DNA from: Halomonas organivorans
Lineage (GTDB): Bacteria; Pseudomonadota; Gammaproteobacteria; Pseudomonadales; Halomonadaceae
DNA: 64,000 bases
Assembly: GCF_014192055.1 (NCBI RefSeq)
Contig: NZ_JACHXM010000004.1
Coordinates: 124,001 to 188,000 of the forward strand
Reading direction: 5' to 3'
The position numbers and the translations under genes were made by a program. Positions 17,659 to 27,086 of the stretch are shown here, piece after piece. Numbering within the stretch: the stretch's first letter is position 1; each line of letters opens with the position of its first letter. The notes below the pieces were generated by a model that worked only from the letters and a program-made list of their open reading frames with translations, was not told where the DNA came from and did no database searches.

Positions 17659-19041
17659 ATGCCAGATTCCGTGCCGTTCATTCGTGCCCTGGTCGAGAAG
17701 TATGACCGGCCCGGCCCACGCTATACCTCCTATCCTACGGCGCCGCAGTTCCAGGCCGCCTTCGCCGAAGACGACTATCGTGCGCTGGTCGCGCAGAGCC
17801 AGCGAACCGCCTCTCCCAAGCCGCTCTCGGCCTACGTGCATGTCCCCTTCTGTCGCAGCCTCTGCTACTACTGTGCCTGCCACAAGATCATCACCCACCA
17901 CAGCGAGCGGGCCGTCGAGTATCTCGCCCTGCTGAAGCGCGAGATACGCCTCCAGGCGGCACTGTTCGACGACGATCGCCGGTTGACCCAGCTGCATCTT
18001 GGCGGTGGCACGCCGACCTACTTGAGCAACGCCCAGCTCGGCGAACTGATGGCAAGCCTGGCGTCTGCCTTTCGGTTTGCGCCTCCCGAGGCCCGCGAGT
18101 TTTCCCTGGAGGTGGATCCGCGCACCGTTACGCCGGCCCGTCTACATGAGCTGCGCGAGCTGGGATTCAACCGCCTGAGCTTCGGCGTGCAGGACTTCGA
18201 TGCCGAGGTGCAGGCGGCGGTCAATCGGGTTCAGGGCGAGGCCCGGGTCATCGAGCTGGTCGAGGCCGCCCGATCGGCGGCGTTTCATTCGTTGAGCGTC
18301 GATCTGATCTATGGTTTGCCACGCCAGACGGTGGCCAGTTTCGACGCGACCCTGGACCGCATCATTGCCCTGCGCCCGGACCGCATCGCCGCCTACAGCT
18401 ACGCGCATCTGCCGGAGCGATTCAAGGCCCAGCGGCTGATCCGAACCGAGGACATGCCGCCGCCGACGCGCAAGCTCGAACTGCTGGAGTTGACCATCCG
18501 GCGCCTGACCGCTGCCGGCTATGTCTATATCGGCATGGATCATTTCGCCCTGCCCGATGACGAGCTCGTCCAGGCGAAGCGTCACGGCACGCTGCAGCGC
18601 AATTTTCAGGGTTATTCCACTCACGGGGATTGCGACCTGATCGGGCTTGGGGTCAGCGCCATCGGCAAGGTCGGAGAGAGCTACAGCCAGAACGTCAAGG
18701 AGATCTCGGCGTATCGCGAGCGGCTCGAGGCCGGCCGGCTGCCGGTGCTGCGTGGCTATCGCCTGGACGCCGACGACCGCCTGAGGCGTGACGTGATTCA
18801 TGAGTTGATGTGCCACGGCCGCGTGGACGTCGCCGCGATCGAGGCAAGCCATGGGGTCGACTTCCAGGACTATTTCGCCGGGGCGCTGGCGGCCCTCTCG
18901 GACATGCAGGGCGACGGCCTCGTTGCCTTGTCGGAAAACCGCATCGAGGTACGTCCCGAAGGGCGATTGATGCTGCGCAATCTGGCCATGGCGTTCGACG
19001 CCTATCTCGGGGAACGGGCCAGCTATTCGCGCACCGTCTGA
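17659..19041 (+). CDS. hemN: HemN, oxygen-independent coproporphyrinogen III dehydrogenase
   Basis: Radical SAM enzyme that makes protoporphyrinogen IX for heme when oxygen is low. The Fe-S motif is C65-x3-C69-x2-C72 in PFCRSLCYYCACHK, with GGGTPTYLS and the HemN motif GMDHFALPDDEL following. The N-terminal RPGPRYTSYPTA separates true HemN from HemW. Length of 460 aa is right. ATG 17659 is chosen: AGGAGG at 17641-17646 precedes it. An ANR box upstream fits anaerobic induction, together with the nitrate-respiration genes further on. Confidence 0.95.
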   Translation: MPDSVPFIRALVEKYDRPGPRYTSYPTAPQFQAAFAEDDYRALVAQSQRTASPKPLSAYVHVPFCRSLCYYCACHKIITHHSERAVEYLALLKREIRLQAALFDDDRRLTQLHLGGGTPTYLSNAQLGELMASLASAFRFAPPEAREFSLEVDPRTVTPARLHELRELGFNRLSFGVQDFDAEVQAAVNRVQGEARVIELVEAARSAAFHSLSVDLIYGLPRQTVASFDATLDRIIALRPDRIAAYSYAHLPERFKAQRLIRTEDMPPPTRKLELLELTIRRLTAAGYVYIGMDHFALPDDELVQAKRHGTLQRNFQGYSTHGDCDLIGLGVSAIGKVGESYSQNVKEISAYRERLEAGRLPVLRGYRLDADDRLRRDVIHELMCHGRVDVAAIEASHGVDFQDYFAGALAALSDMQGDGLVALSENRIEVRPEGRLMLRNLAMAFDAYLGERASYSRTV

Positions 19042-19368
19042 TGCCCTCGGGGCGCCGGCCAGGCACTCGGAAAGCTAGCTGTATGAGACATTCACACTGA
19101 AGTACTCGAGCCATGGATCCTCTTCGGACAATGGTTCGTACCATGGACCATGACACTCCGGGACCGAACACCCGGGTGATCGTTCGGTATGAGTTTCTTG
19201 CTCACGCCTGCCCAAGAGATTGCCTGACCAGTCCTCCCCAATAATCAGCCGTGTTTCCGATGGTGAAGTTTTCACTTCATTACGATGCTTGGGTTGTATG
19301 TAACAAAATGTTTTCTGGCGTAATGTGTCGTCGACGGTCCCAGGCCGGCGACGGGGGAGGGGGTAGCT
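19042..19368 (+). other. Intergenic region between hemN and the Gly/Asp-rich gene
   Basis: 327 bases, less GC-rich than the neighbours, with no credible gene. It holds the inverted repeats ATGGT/ACCAT at 19131-19144 and ACCGAAC/GTTCGGT at 19163-19188, the latter enclosing ACCCGGGT. Any of these could be a regulator site for the downstream secreted protein. A ribosome site (GGGGGAGGGGG) sits just before ATG 19369. Confidence 0.55.
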
Positions 19369-20265
19369 ATGCAAGGGTTCAAGTTGGCTGCCTTGGTCGT
19401 TGCGGTAGGCTGTTTGTCAGCTTCCGGGGTGCAGGCCCAGTCGGCTTCAGGTCAGGGAAAGAGTGGCACGCTCTCGGACGATGAGATGGCGGGAATCGCC
19501 AACGATCAGCTGACGCAACCGGCCGAGGGAACGGGATCGGGTCGTTTGACCGATGAAGAGCTCGCCGAACTGCTCGAGGAGCTGCCGGCGCCGGCCGCAG
19601 GCGGCGGCGGTGGTGGCGGCTGTGGCGGCGGGTATCTGGAAGGGTGCGATAGTTCGACCTTCCTGCGCTTTGTCGTCCTGGCATCCACGGAGCCGGAAGC
19701 GCCTGTCGACGATGTGGATGACGACTCCGATGACGGCAGCGGTGATGACGGCGGTGATGACGGCGGTGATGACGGCGGCGATGACGGCGGCGATGACGGC
19801 GGCGATGACGGCGGCGGCGATGACGGCGGCGGTGACGGCGGCGATGACGGCGGCGGTGGTGACGGCGGTGGCCCCGATGGTGGTGGTGACGGCGGCGGCC
19901 ACGGAGGCGGTGACGGCGGCGGTGGTCCCGGCGGTGGCGGTGGCCCCGGCGGTGGTTCCGGCGGCGGCGGTAACGGTGGTTCCGGTGGTGGCGGTAACGG
20001 TGGTTCCGGTGGTGGCGGTAACGGTGGCTCTGGTGGTAGCGGTGGCTCCGGCGGAGGTAGCGGCTCCGGTTCCGGTGGTGGATCAGGGTCTGGTGGCGGC
20101 TCCGGGTCCGGTGGCGGTTCCGGTAGCGGTTCCGGGGGCAGCGGCTCGGGTGCCGGTGGCAATGGCGGCAGCCCCGGTGGTGGTGGCGGTGCAGGAGGCA
20201 CAGGCGCTGGCATGGGCGGCGGAAGCCCCGGTGGTCCCGGCGGAGGGATAGGCGGCCGATTCTAG
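19369..20265 (+). CDS. Secreted low-complexity Gly/Asp-repeat protein
   Basis: 298-aa protein of unknown function. It has a signal peptide (LAALVVAVGCLSASGVQAQ). A short acidic N-terminal part contains two DDEM/DEEL segments (TLSDDEMAGIAND and RLTDEELAELLEEL), a Gly run and two cysteines. From about residue 115 on it is almost pure repeat: DDGG units encoded by 12-bp tandem repeats (from 19743), then Gly-rich stretches, three 24-bp units (19960-20031) and GSGGGS repeats to the end. The DDGG blocks could bind calcium or simply be soluble and disordered in salt. It has its own terminator and is probably monocistronic. The slippage-prone repeats suggest length variation between strains. Confidence 0.75.
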   Translation: MQGFKLAALVVAVGCLSASGVQAQSASGQGKSGTLSDDEMAGIANDQLTQPAEGTGSGRLTDEELAELLEELPAPAAGGGGGGGCGGGYLEGCDSSTFLRFVVLASTEPEAPVDDVDDDSDDGSGDDGGDDGGDDGGDDGGDDGGDDGGGDDGGGDGGDDGGGGDGGGPDGGGDGGGHGGGDGGGGPGGGGGPGGGSGGGGNGGSGGGGNGGSGGGGNGGSGGSGGSGGGSGSGSGGGSGSGGGSGSGGGSGSGSGGSGSGAGGNGGSPGGGGGAGGTGAGMGGGSPGGPGGGIGGRF

Positions 20266-20293
20266 GCCTGTCCATATCTCGCCGACACAGCAG

Positions 20294-20326
20294 GGCGCCC
20301 GACCGATATGGTCGGGCGCCTTTTTT
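20294..20326 (+). terminator. Rho-independent terminator
   Basis: GGCGCCCGACC (20294-20304) and GGTCGGGCGCC (20310-20320) form an 11-bp GC-rich stem with a five-base loop, followed by TTTTTT. It ends the Gly/Asp-rich gene. Confidence 0.93.
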
Positions 20327-20390
20327 CATGGCCACTCTTGGCGTTGGTGCCGTCAAGATCACCACATGGTGTGTGTCGGACGAGTCTGTC

Positions 20391-20404
20391 GTCTATATAT
20401 AGCA
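20391..20404 (+). promoter_or_regulatory. Probable NrdR box upstream of nrdJ
   Basis: CTATATATAG (20393-20402) is the core of the NrdR palindrome. A weaker palindrome, CACCA/TGGTG, is centred 32 bases upstream (about 20360-20371), near the three-turn spacing usual for NrdR box pairs. NrdR represses ribonucleotide reductase genes. The second box is degenerate, so the call is tentative. Confidence 0.5.
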
Positions 20405-20563
20405 TCAGGGGCCAAGACATTGAGACTGGCCAAGGGCGCCCTCGACTCGGTGACAAAACGACACCTATCCCCCTTTCTCTCCGGGGCGTGGCCTGCCCGC
20501 TTGGGTTCTGGCATAGGGGGAGACGTGAGCACGAACGTCATTACGGCCAATGGGAGAGTTCTG

Positions 20564-22672
20564 ATGCGCACGACCGCCAAGGACACCCCCTCCATCAACG
20601 AAGTGCCGATGCAGGGGCCGTCTCTCGATATCTGGGATGCCAAGTATCGGCTCAAGGATCGCCATGGCGATCCTCTGGATGCGGATCCGGCCGCCACCCG
20701 CGAGCGCGTGGCCAAGGCGCTCGCTGCGGTGGAAGCCGATCCCCAGGCCTGGTTGCCCCGCTTTCGCTGGGCCCTGGACAACGGTGCCATTCCCGCCGGG
20801 CGTATCGTCGCCAACGCGGGTGCCGAGTCCGTCAAGCCGGCGGTCAGCCTGATCAACTGCACGGTGTCGCGGACCATCCACGATTCGATGCGCGATATCC
20901 TCGAGGCCGTGGTGGATGCCGGCATGACGCTGAAAAGCGGTGCCGGCATCGGCTACGACTTTTCCACCCTGCGTCACAAGGGGGCCTTCGTGTTCGGGGC
21001 CGGCGCGGGAACCAACGGCCCCCTGGCGTTCATGGATATCTACGACAAGATGTGCTTCACGGTGGCGTCGGCCGGGGGGCGTCGCGGCGCCCAGATGGCA
21101 ACCTTCGACGTCGGTCATCCGGACGTGCGCCGCTTCATCGAGGCCAAGCGCGAGGCCGGCCGGCTGCGCCAGTTCAACCTCAGCCTGCTGATCACCGACG
21201 AGTTCATGGAGGCGGTGCGCGCCGACGCCGACTGGCCGCTGGCCTTCCCGCTGCATCCCGCCGAGAAGGAGGACGTCGACGACAGCGAGCTGGTCTACCG
21301 CGACTGGCCGGCGATCGAGGAGGGCTACACCCTGGACGCCGAGGGGCGAGTGGCCTGCCGCATCGTCGAGGTGGTCCGTGCCCGGGCGCTGTGGGACACC
21401 ATCATGCGCTCCACCTACGACTTCGCCGAGCCGGGCTTCATCCTGATCGACCAGGTCAACCGCATGAACAACAACTGGTTCTGCGAGGAAATCCGGGCCA
21501 CCAACCCATGCGGTGAACAACCGCTTCCCCCCGAGGGTGCCTGCCTGCTGGGCTCGATCGACCTGACCCGCTTCGTCCTCGAGCCCTTCGGCGAGGCGCC
21601 GCGCTTCGATTGGCCCCGCTATCGCGAGGTGGTAGCGGTATTCACCCGCATGCTCGACGACGTGGTGGAGCTCAGCGGCCTGCCGCTGGAGGGCCAGCGC
21701 CGCGAGATCGAGGCCAAGCGGCGCCACGGCATGGGCTTCCTGGGGCTGGGGTCGGCCATGACCATGCTCAAGCTGCCCTACGGCTCGCCGGAGTCGCTGG
21801 CCTTCACCGAGGAGGTGAGCCGGGTGATGGCCGTCGAAGGCTGGAAGCAGGGCCTCGAACTCTCCAGGGAGAAAGGCATGGCGCCGATCCTGGGTGAGGC
21901 GTTCGAGCTGACCCCTCGGATGCTGCGCGAGCGGCCGGAACTGGCCCGCGATGGCTACCAGGTGGGCGACCGGCTACCCGGCCGCCTTCTGCATGCTCGT
22001 TACAGCCGCTACATGCAGAAGATCGCCGAGGTGGAACCGGAGCTGGTGGCCGAGCTCGCCGAGCACGGCGCGCGCTTCACCCATCACAGCTCCATCGCGC
22101 CCACCGGTACCATCTCGCTGTCGCTGGGCAACAATGCTTCCAACGGTATCGAGCCCTCCTTCTCGCACCGCTATTACCGCAACGTCATCCGCGCCGGGCG
22201 CAAGACCAAGGAACAGGTCGAGGTGGTGTCCCTGGAGCTCGCCGCCTACCGGCACTGGGTGGCGCCTGAGGCGGTGGAGAGCGACCTGCCGGACTATTTC
22301 GTGACCGCCGATGCCGTCTCGCCTGCCCGGCATGTGGCGGTGCAAGCGGCCGCCCAGGCCTGGGTGGACTCGGCGATATCCAAGACGGTCAACGTGCCCA
22401 CCGACTTCGCCTTCTCCGACTTCAAGGACCTCTACCTGGAGGCCTATGACAGCCGGCTCAAGGGCTGCACCACCTTCCGCTTCAACCCCGAGGCCTTCCA
22501 GGGGGTGCTGGTGCGCGAGGAGGACCTCAGGAACACCACCTATGTCTTCGAGCTGGAAAACGGCGAGACCGTCGAGCTGGCCGGCAACGAGACGGTGATC
22601 TACGAGGGCGAGGAGCACACCGCGGCCAACCTCTACGAGGCCTTGAAGGAGGGCACCTATGGCAAGTGGTAA
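20564..22672 (+). CDS. nrdJ: Class II (B12-dependent) ribonucleotide reductase, large part
   Basis: Catalytic polypeptide of adenosylcobalamin-dependent ribonucleoside-diphosphate reductase, which makes deoxynucleotides with or without oxygen. Active-site motif NPCGEQPLPPEGACLLGSIDL has the catalytic Cys at about 316 and the Glu two residues on. The substrate-loop cysteine is in SLINCTVSRT, and APTGTISLSLGNNASNGIEPSF is also conserved. ATG 20564 (702 aa) follows GGGAGAG; the frame is open to 20366 but that part lacks family similarity. The C-terminal redox tail found in single-chain enzymes is absent and is encoded by the next gene, as in Pseudomonas aeruginosa nrdJa/nrdJb. Confidence 0.94.
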   Translation: MRTTAKDTPSINEVPMQGPSLDIWDAKYRLKDRHGDPLDADPAATRERVAKALAAVEADPQAWLPRFRWALDNGAIPAGRIVANAGAESVKPAVSLINCTVSRTIHDSMRDILEAVVDAGMTLKSGAGIGYDFSTLRHKGAFVFGAGAGTNGPLAFMDIYDKMCFTVASAGGRRGAQMATFDVGHPDVRRFIEAKREAGRLRQFNLSLLITDEFMEAVRADADWPLAFPLHPAEKEDVDDSELVYRDWPAIEEGYTLDAEGRVACRIVEVVRARALWDTIMRSTYDFAEPGFILIDQVNRMNNNWFCEEIRATNPCGEQPLPPEGACLLGSIDLTRFVLEPFGEAPRFDWPRYREVVAVFTRMLDDVVELSGLPLEGQRREIEAKRRHGMGFLGLGSAMTMLKLPYGSPESLAFTEEVSRVMAVEGWKQGLELSREKGMAPILGEAFELTPRMLRERPELARDGYQVGDRLPGRLLHARYSRYMQKIAEVEPELVAELAEHGARFTHHSSIAPTGTISLSLGNNASNGIEPSFSHRYYRNVIRAGRKTKEQVEVVSLELAAYRHWVAPEAVESDLPDYFVTADAVSPARHVAVQAAAQAWVDSAISKTVNVPTDFAFSDFKDLYLEAYDSRLKGCTTFRFNPEAFQGVLVREEDLRNTTYVFELENGETVELAGNETVIYEGEEHTAANLYEALKEGTYGKW

Positions 22673-22756
22673 ACCACGGCCTACTGCGCTCGATGAGGGG
22701 GACATGAGCGGGCATTCACCGAGCGCCAGCGCACTACGTTCCGGAGGAGGCTATCG

Positions 22757-23488
22757 ATGAGCGTCGAGATCACCTCGAAGATCGTATCCTACAGCGTCAA
22801 GCAGGCGGTCGAGGCGCCGCCGCTGGCCGAGGAGAACCCACTGACGGTGCGCATCCCGTCTCGCCCCGAGGGCACCCTGGAAGCCGTCTCGGAGAAGATC
22901 TCCTATGTCGGCGCCGAGGGACGCAAGAAGGTCTATCTGCTGGTGTCCTTCATGCCGGTGGAGGGTGTGCTGAACGGCAAGCGGGTGGTCATCGAGCGCC
23001 CGGTGGAGTTCTTCTTCCCCTCCGGCCAGTTGTCCAGCGAGCACCAGTGGATCACCGCCACCATGCGCAGCCTGTCGCTGGCCGCCCGCGGCGGCTATGT
23101 CACCCAGGCGGTGGCCGATCTGCGCAAGGTGGCCTGGGACAAGGGGCTGGTACGCTGCGGCATGAATCGCTGGGGCAAGCCGATGTTCCACGATTCCGAG
23201 GTTGCCGCCATCGCCTGGTCGATCCAGCAGATCCTGCAGCGGCGCGGCTTCCTCGACCAGGACGGCCATCAGGTGCCGGTGGAGACACTGGTACAGCGCT
23301 ATGCCCAGCGCCTGGCCAGCGGCCAACCCTGGCAGCCGCCGAGCTCCGAGGAGCCGGTCCGAACCGAGCGCGAGGCGGGGGGCAGGCCCACCGTGGTGGG
23401 CCAGTGCCCCGAGTGCCGGGGGGACCTGATCATGATGGACGGCTGTCCGACCTGCTATGCGGGGTGCGGTTGGTCAAAGTGTGGATAG
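22757..23488 (+). CDS. nrdJb: NrdJb, class II reductase C-terminal/redox subunit
   Basis: 243-aa protein corresponding to the C-terminal part of class II reductases: a TSCPD-type domain (ATMRSLSLAARGGYVTQAV region, about 95-170), a linker, and a cysteine-rich tail GQCPECRGDLIMMDGCPTC ending in AGCGWSKCG. The tail combines a zinc-ribbon-like pattern with the terminal redox cysteines that reduce the active-site disulfide. It lies 84 bases after nrdJ. The split arrangement is known from Pseudomonas. Confidence 0.9.
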   Translation: MSVEITSKIVSYSVKQAVEAPPLAEENPLTVRIPSRPEGTLEAVSEKISYVGAEGRKKVYLLVSFMPVEGVLNGKRVVIERPVEFFFPSGQLSSEHQWITATMRSLSLAARGGYVTQAVADLRKVAWDKGLVRCGMNRWGKPMFHDSEVAAIAWSIQQILQRRGFLDQDGHQVPVETLVQRYAQRLASGQPWQPPSSEEPVRTEREAGGRPTVVGQCPECRGDLIMMDGCPTCYAGCGWSKCG

Positions 23489-23631
23489 GGGCCGGGCCGT
23501 TGCCGGTGGTCTGATCGGGATCGAGACAAACGTTTAATGGCAAGCCAGCCTGGAGGACACCATGGTCTGTTATGTTCGGATGTGCTGAAACAAGGCACAA
23601 ATCGTATAACACCCGCCATGGAGTCATAGGC

Positions 23632-24660
23632 ATGCGTAACAACAACAAGACGCTGATCGCCCTGTCCGTTGCGATCCTGGGCCTGGGAATGGCAACTACC
23701 GCCTCGGCTTCCACCCTCGATGAGGTCAAGGAGCGCGGCAACCTGCGCTGCGGCGTCAACGTCGGGCTGTCCGGTTTTTCCTCGCCGGACGAGAACGGCA
23801 CCTGGCAGGGGCTGGATGTCCAGACCTGCCGCGCGGTGTCTTCTGCCATCTTTGGTGACCCTGAGAAAGTTGTCTTCACCCCGCTGACCGCCAAGGAACG
23901 CTTCACCGCCCTGCAATCCGGCGAGATCGACGTGCTCTCGCGAAATACCACCTGGACGGCGACCCGCGACAACTCCCTGGGCCTCAATTTCACCACCACC
24001 ACCTTCTACGACGGCCAGGGCTTCATGGTCGCCAAGGACCTCGGCATCGAGAGCCTGGAGGACCTGAACGGCGCCTCCATCTGCATACAGTCGGGTACCA
24101 CTCACGAGTTGAACCTGGCCGACTACTTCCCGGCCAAGGGCATCGATATCAACACCGTGACCTTCGATACCCCGGACCAGACGGCCCAAGGCTTCGCCAG
24201 CGGCCGCTGTGATGTCCTGACCTCCGACACGTCCCAGCTCAGCGCCCTGCGCCTGCAGTTGCCCGACCCGGACAGCGTGGAGATTCTCACCGAGCTGATC
24301 TCCAAGGAGCCGCTGGGCCCGGTGGTGCGCCAGGGCGACGACCAGTGGTTGGATATCGTCAAGTGGACGGTCTTCGCCATGGTCAACGCCGAGGAGCTGG
24401 GCGTGAACAGCGACAACGTCGAGGAGATGCAGCAGAACCCGCCCAATCCCCAGGTCGCACGCCTGCTGGGCGATGACGGCAACTACGGCGAGCAGATGGG
24501 CCTCGAGAACGACTGGGCCTACGACATCATCGCCCAGGTGGGCAACTACGGTGAGGTGTTCTCCGCCACGGTGGGCGAGGACTCGCCGCTCGCCATCGGC
24601 CGTGGCATGAACGCGCTGTGGAACGAGGGCGGCATCCTCTACGCGCCGCCCATCCGCTAA
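23632..24660 (+). CDS. aapJ: General L-amino-acid ABC transporter, periplasmic binding protein
   Basis: Substrate-binding protein of the AapJQMP/BztABCD family, which imports a broad range of L-amino acids. It has a signal peptide (LIALSVAILGLGMATTASA) and then the family start STLDEVKERGNLRCGVN. The segments LDVQTCRAVSSAIFGDPEKV and LNFTTTTFYDGQGFMV are typical. Length of 342 aa is right. ATG 23632 is chosen; an upstream open extension to 23572 has no support. First gene of a four-gene operon. Confidence 0.94.
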   Translation: MRNNNKTLIALSVAILGLGMATTASASTLDEVKERGNLRCGVNVGLSGFSSPDENGTWQGLDVQTCRAVSSAIFGDPEKVVFTPLTAKERFTALQSGEIDVLSRNTTWTATRDNSLGLNFTTTTFYDGQGFMVAKDLGIESLEDLNGASICIQSGTTHELNLADYFPAKGIDINTVTFDTPDQTAQGFASGRCDVLTSDTSQLSALRLQLPDPDSVEILTELISKEPLGPVVRQGDDQWLDIVKWTVFAMVNAEELGVNSDNVEEMQQNPPNPQVARLLGDDGNYGEQMGLENDWAYDIIAQVGNYGEVFSATVGEDSPLAIGRGMNALWNEGGILYAPPIR

Positions 24661-24680
24661 CCGGCATTGATCCTCCGTTT

Positions 24681-24709
24681 CCCCTCACTCCCGGCTCGAG
24701 GGTGAGGGG
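24681..24709 (+). terminator. Stem-loop after aapJ
   Basis: CCCCTCAC (24681-24688) and GTGAGGGG (24702-24709) form a stem right after the binding-protein gene, without a T-run. Such hairpins commonly keep binding-protein mRNA more abundant than that of the permeases. Confidence 0.6.
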
Positions 24710-24735
24710 CCGTATCATCGTATCCGAGGCTCGAC

Positions 24736-25914
24736 ATGCTGCGTTCATCCTCTTCCGAGCGGGGGGCGCTGTGGCGTAACCCCGCCGTGCGTGCGCTGGT
24801 GATCCAGGCCTTGCTGCTGCTGGGGCTGGCGGCGCTGATCGTCATGCTGGTGACCAATACCCTGGCCAACCTCGAGGCCCGGGGGATCACCACCGGTTTG
24901 GGCTTCCTTCAGGAACGGGCCGGTTTTTCCATTCCCCAGTCGCTGATCGCCTACAGCGGCGACAGCACCTACGGCCGCACCTTCGTGGTGGGGCTGCTCA
25001 ACACCCTGCTGGTGTCCGGCCTCGGCATCGTCGCGGCGACGGTCATCGGCTTCGCGGTGGGCATCTCCCGGCTGTCCAGCAACTGGCTGCTGGCCCGGCT
25101 GGCCGCCGCCTACGTGGAGATCTTTCGTAACATCCCGCTGCTGGTGCAGATCCTGTTCTGGTACTTCGCGGTGCTCCAGGCGCTGCCCAGCCCACGCCAG
25201 AGCCTGTCGCTGTTCGAGGCGTTGTTCCTCAACGTGCGCGGTCTGGTGATGCCGGCGCCCGTGGCCCAGCCGGGCTTCGATGCCACCCTATGGGCGCTGG
25301 CCCTGGCGGTGGCTGTGGTGGTGGGGTTGACGCTGTACGCGCGGCACCTGCAGGCCCGCACCGGCCGGGCGCTGCCGGTCTATCGGCTCGGCGCGCTGAT
25401 CCTGATCGGCCTGCCGCTGGCGGTGTTCCTGGCCACCGGGCGTCCGCTGGCCTGGGACGTGCCGGCACTGGCCGGTTTCAACTTCAAGGGCGGGGTGACG
25501 ATCATCCCCGAACTGATGGCGCTGTGGCTGGCGCTGTCGATCTACACCGCTTCCTTCATCGCCGAGATCGTACGCTCGGGTATCCAGTCGGTGCCGAGCG
25601 GGCAGGTCGAGGCTGCCCGGGCAATCAGCCTTCCCGGCAACATCACCCTGCGCAAGATCGTGATTCCCCAGGCGATGCGGGTCATCGTGCCCCAGCTCAC
25701 CAGCCAGTACCTGAACCTGATCAAGAACTCCTCGCTGGCCACGGCCATCGGCTACCCGGACCTGGTCGCGGTATTTGCCGGCACGACCCTCAACCAGACC
25801 GGCCAGGCCATCGAGATCATCGCCATGACCATGGCGGTCTACCTGCTGATCAGCCTGGTGGTGTCGGCGCTGATGAACCTCTACAACGCCCGCACCCTGA
25901 TGAAGGAGCGCTGA
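24736..25914 (+). CDS. aapQ: Amino-acid ABC transporter permease AapQ
   Basis: First permease of the Aap/Bzt importer, 392 aa with about eight hydrophobic segments. The inner-membrane permease signature covers EIFRNIPLLVQILFWYFAV near the N-terminal part and the EAA loop GQVEAARAISLPGNITLRKI followed by VIPQAMRVIVPQL. The large insert between them is typical for AapQ/BztB. One base separates its stop from aapM. Confidence 0.94.
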   Translation: MLRSSSSERGALWRNPAVRALVIQALLLLGLAALIVMLVTNTLANLEARGITTGLGFLQERAGFSIPQSLIAYSGDSTYGRTFVVGLLNTLLVSGLGIVAATVIGFAVGISRLSSNWLLARLAAAYVEIFRNIPLLVQILFWYFAVLQALPSPRQSLSLFEALFLNVRGLVMPAPVAQPGFDATLWALALAVAVVVGLTLYARHLQARTGRALPVYRLGALILIGLPLAVFLATGRPLAWDVPALAGFNFKGGVTIIPELMALWLALSIYTASFIAEIVRSGIQSVPSGQVEAARAISLPGNITLRKIVIPQAMRVIVPQLTSQYLNLIKNSSLATAIGYPDLVAVFAGTTLNQTGQAIEIIAMTMAVYLLISLVVSALMNLYNARTLMKER

Positions 25915-25915
25915 C

Positions 25916-27025
25916 ATGGCCGAGATGGCGACACGAATCGAGATGATCGAGGCGCGCCGGCCGCCGGACCTGCGCCGCGGCGTGCTGGGCTGGTTGCGCG
26001 CCAACCTTTTCGACGGGCCGCTCAACAGCGTCATCACCCTGTGCGTGCTCGCGGTGCTGGGCTGGGGGCTGTGGCCGCTGGTGCAGTGGGCGCTGATCGA
26101 CGCCGACTGGCTGGGCTCGACCCGCGAGGCGTGCAGCGGCGAGGGTGCCTGCTGGGTGTTCATCAGCGCCCGCTTCGAGACCATCGTCTACGGCTTCTAC
26201 CCCGAGGCCGCCCGCTGGCGGGTCGACGCGGTGTTCATGATGCTGGGGCTGCTGATCGCCTGGCTGGCGATCCCCCGGCTGCCCGCCAAGCGCTGGGTGG
26301 GGCTGTTCGCCCTGGTTGGCTTCCCGGCGGTGGCCTACGTGCTGCTGCTCGGTGGCCATTTCGGCCTGATGGCGGTGCCGACCCGCGAGTGGGGCGGGCT
26401 GATGCTGACCCTGACGGTGGCCGTCGTGGGCATCGTCGGCTCGCTGCCGCTGGGCGTGGTGCTGGCGCTGGGCCGGCGCTCGCAGATGCCGTTGGTCCGC
26501 GGCGTGTGCGTGGTGTTCATCGAATTCTGGCGTGGCGTACCGCTGATCACGGTGCTGTTCATGGCCTCGGTGATGCTGCCGCTGTTCGTGCCCGCGGAGG
26601 TGGAGTTCGACAAGCTGCTGCGGGCGCTGATCGGCATCATGTTCTTCTGGAGCGCCTACATGGCCGAGGTGGTGCGCGGTGGCCTGCAGGCCATTCCCAA
26701 GGGGCAGGAAGAGGCCGCCAAGGCGCTGGGGCTGGGCTACTGGCGGCGCATGGGGCTGGTCGTGCTGCCCCAGGCGCTGAAGCTGGTGATTCCCGGCATC
26801 GTCAACACCTTCATCTCGCTGTTCAAGGACACCTCACTGGTGCTGATCATCGGCCTGTTCGACCTGCTGGCGATCATTCGCTCCGGGCTAACCGACAGCA
26901 ACTGGCTGGGCTTCGCTACCGAGGGCTACGTGTTCGCGGCGCTGATGTTCTGGATCTTCTGTTTCAGCATGTCGCGCTACAGCCAGCATATCGAGCGGCG
27001 TCTGCACACGGGGCATCGGAACTGA
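25916..27025 (+). CDS. aapM: Amino-acid ABC transporter permease AapM
   Basis: Second permease, 369 aa. The N-terminal part is hydrophobic with a periplasmic loop containing two cysteines ([13 protein letters not shown]). The permease core has [21 protein letters not shown] and the EAA loop [17 protein letters not shown] followed by [18 protein letters not shown], which contacts the ATPase. Order and spacing match aap/bzt operons. Confidence 0.94.
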   Translation: MAEMATRIEMIEARRPPDLRRGVLGWLRANLFDGPLNSVITLCVLAVLGWGLWPLVQWALIDADWLGSTREACSGEGACWVFISARFETIVYGFYPEAARWRVDAVFMMLGLLIAWLAIPRLPAKRWVGLFALVGFPAVAYVLLLGGHFGLMAVPTREWGGLMLTLTVAVVGIVGSLPLGVVLALGRRSQMPLVRGVCVVFIEFWRGVPLITVLFMASVMLPLFVPAEVEFDKLLRALIGIMFFWSAYMAEVVRGGLQAIPKGQEEAAKALGLGYWRRMGLVVLPQALKLVIPGIVNTFISLFKDTSLVLIIGLFDLLAIIRSGLTDSNWLGFATEGYVFAALMFWIFCFSMSRYSQHIERRLHTGHRN

Positions 27026-27086
27026 CCGGCACGCATGGAATGACAAGCACGTAACAACACGCTTTCAAGAACGAGGAAATACCGGC

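Noticed and set aside
19075..19374. 99-codon open frame on the minus strand before the Gly/Asp-rich gene
   Set aside because: No ribosome site, no recognisable domain, and it starts inside the neighbour's translation start region. Kept only as intergenic DNA.
19743..20031. CRISPR-like tandem repeats
   Set aside because: The repeats are 12 and 24 bp without unique spacers and are in frame within a secreted protein gene.
20327..20563. Possible cobalamin riboswitch upstream of the B12-dependent reductase
   Set aside because: I looked for the conserved B12-box and did not find it; NrdR-type palindromes explain the region better.
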